This document shows positions 63,573-64,000 of a stretch of 64,000 nt of DNA, in pieces. Location: NCBI GenBank assembly GCA_035623075.1, contig DASPUC010000026.1, positions 62,001 to 126,000 of the forward strand. The letters are read 5' to 3'. Position 1 is the stretch's first letter. Each line of letters starts with the position of its first letter. Source of the DNA: Nitrospiraceae bacterium (GTDB taxonomy: Bacteria; Nitrospirota; Nitrospiria; Nitrospirales; Nitrospiraceae). The position numbers and the translations under genes were made by a program. Below the pieces are notes generated by a model. That model was not told the DNA's origin and searched no databases. It worked only from the letters and a program-made list of their open reading frames with translations.

Positions 63573-64000
63573 TGATTTCATAAGACGGTCGCCGTGCCCT
63601 CGCAACTGGGAGCTTGTCCTCCTGGCAACCCTCTGTGCCGGTTGCGCTGCGACGGCGAGAGCGGAAGTCGCATCCGAAGCCGCCTCAGAGCAACGCGTGC
63701 ACGCCCGTGACCTTGGTCTCATTGTGGGCCAGTATCAGCCTGGTCCGTTCAATGCTATTACCGACGTCGCCGGCGTGAAGGTCGGCCATACAACGCTGAT
63801 CAAAGGAGATGGGCCGCTTAAGCCCGGTGATGGTCCCGTTCGAACCGGTGTGACGGTCATCATTCCTCGCGACGACGTCTGGCATAAGAAAGTGCCGGCG
63901 GGGTCGTTTGTCTTGAACGGGACCGGGGAGATGACTGGTCTCTCATGGGTGACCGAATCCGGGTTTCTCGAATACCCCGTGGCGTTGACCAACACCTTGA
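63562..64000 (+). CDS. P1-family peptidase (DmpA-like), N-terminal part
   Basis: The gene starts at ATG 63562, overlapping the end of the preceding gene by 11 bases, and runs off the right edge. The visible 146 residues have a signal peptide (LVLLATLCAGCAATARA; possibly a lipoprotein, with Cys in CAGC). They continue with RARDLG-like HARDLGLIVGQYQPGPFNAITDVAGVKVGHTTL, the opening of the DmpA/L-aminopeptidase fold, and GTGEMTGLSWVTESGFLEYPV. The catalytic serine lies further on and is not in the window. Confidence 0.88.
   Translation, partial: MNCNDFIRRSPCPRNWELVLLATLCAGCAATARAEVASEAASEQRVHARDLGLIVGQYQPGPFNAITDVAGVKVGHTTLIKGDGPLKPGDGPVRTGVTVIIPRDDVWHKKVPAGSFVLNGTGEMTGLSWVTESGFLEYPVALTNTL

Overview
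The window comes from a Nitrospira-type nitrite-oxidising bacterium. The key evidence is a complete nitrite oxidoreductase pair, nxrA-nxrB (52075-56889): a twin-arginine-exported molybdopterin alpha subunit followed by a beta subunit with four iron-sulfur cysteine groups. Genes lie on both strands in short operons with Shine-Dalgarno sites of the AGGAGG type. Base composition is moderately GC-rich and rises sharply inside nxrAB. There are no rRNAs, insertion sequences, prophage genes or CRISPR arrays.

Layout. 1-12.3 kb: the end of a GGDEF protein, a beta-helix protein, a TolA/YbgF-like TPR protein, anmK, a zinc/manganese-type ABC importer (binding protein, ATPase with a natural His6 tail, permease), an outer-membrane barrel protein, small acetyltransferases, rluD, a c-type heme DUF3365 protein and a TPR protein. 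12.4-17.5 kb: the F1 part of ATP synthase (atpHAGDC, minus strand) without any F0 gene. 17.7-28.4 kb: an origin-type block on the minus strand (rpmH-rnpA-yidD-yidC-mnmE-mnmG-rsmG-parA-parB, two bactofilins, mnmA) with two perfect parS sites and a consensus promoter before rpmH, but no dnaA. 28.8-31.9 kb: a cell-envelope cluster of a helical lipoprotein, two L,D-transpeptidases and a third relative that has lost the catalytic cysteine.

32.4-38.4 kb: glk-rpiA-M1 aminopeptidase with ATGA overlaps, then a sugar dehydrogenase-like lipoprotein. 38.5-42.6 kb: ybbP-ybbA divergent from a tesA-like esterase, the same arrangement as in E. coli. 42.7-46.9 kb: a small membrane peptide, a SWIM zinc-finger protein, a CDGSH protein, a ChaN-like lipoprotein and an unassigned protein with a methyltransferase-like motif. 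47.0-51.3 kb: a MoxR-DUF58-transglutaminase operon. 51.5 kb: tRNA-Gly(GCC) with its own promoter. 52.1-56.9 kb: nxrAB, closed by a strong hairpin. 57.2-64 kb: small unknown proteins, a Trm112-like protein, a DUF502 membrane protein, two tandem BamE-like lipoproteins, a LOG-family protein, a beta-CASP metallo-hydrolase and the start of a P1 peptidase.

How the parts fit: NxrAB would feed electrons from nitrite into respiration and the ATP synthase uses the resulting proton gradient. The par/bactofilin block handles chromosome segregation and cell shape, and the envelope clusters handle peptidoglycan and outer-membrane upkeep. Functions are read from motifs only; no database search was possible.
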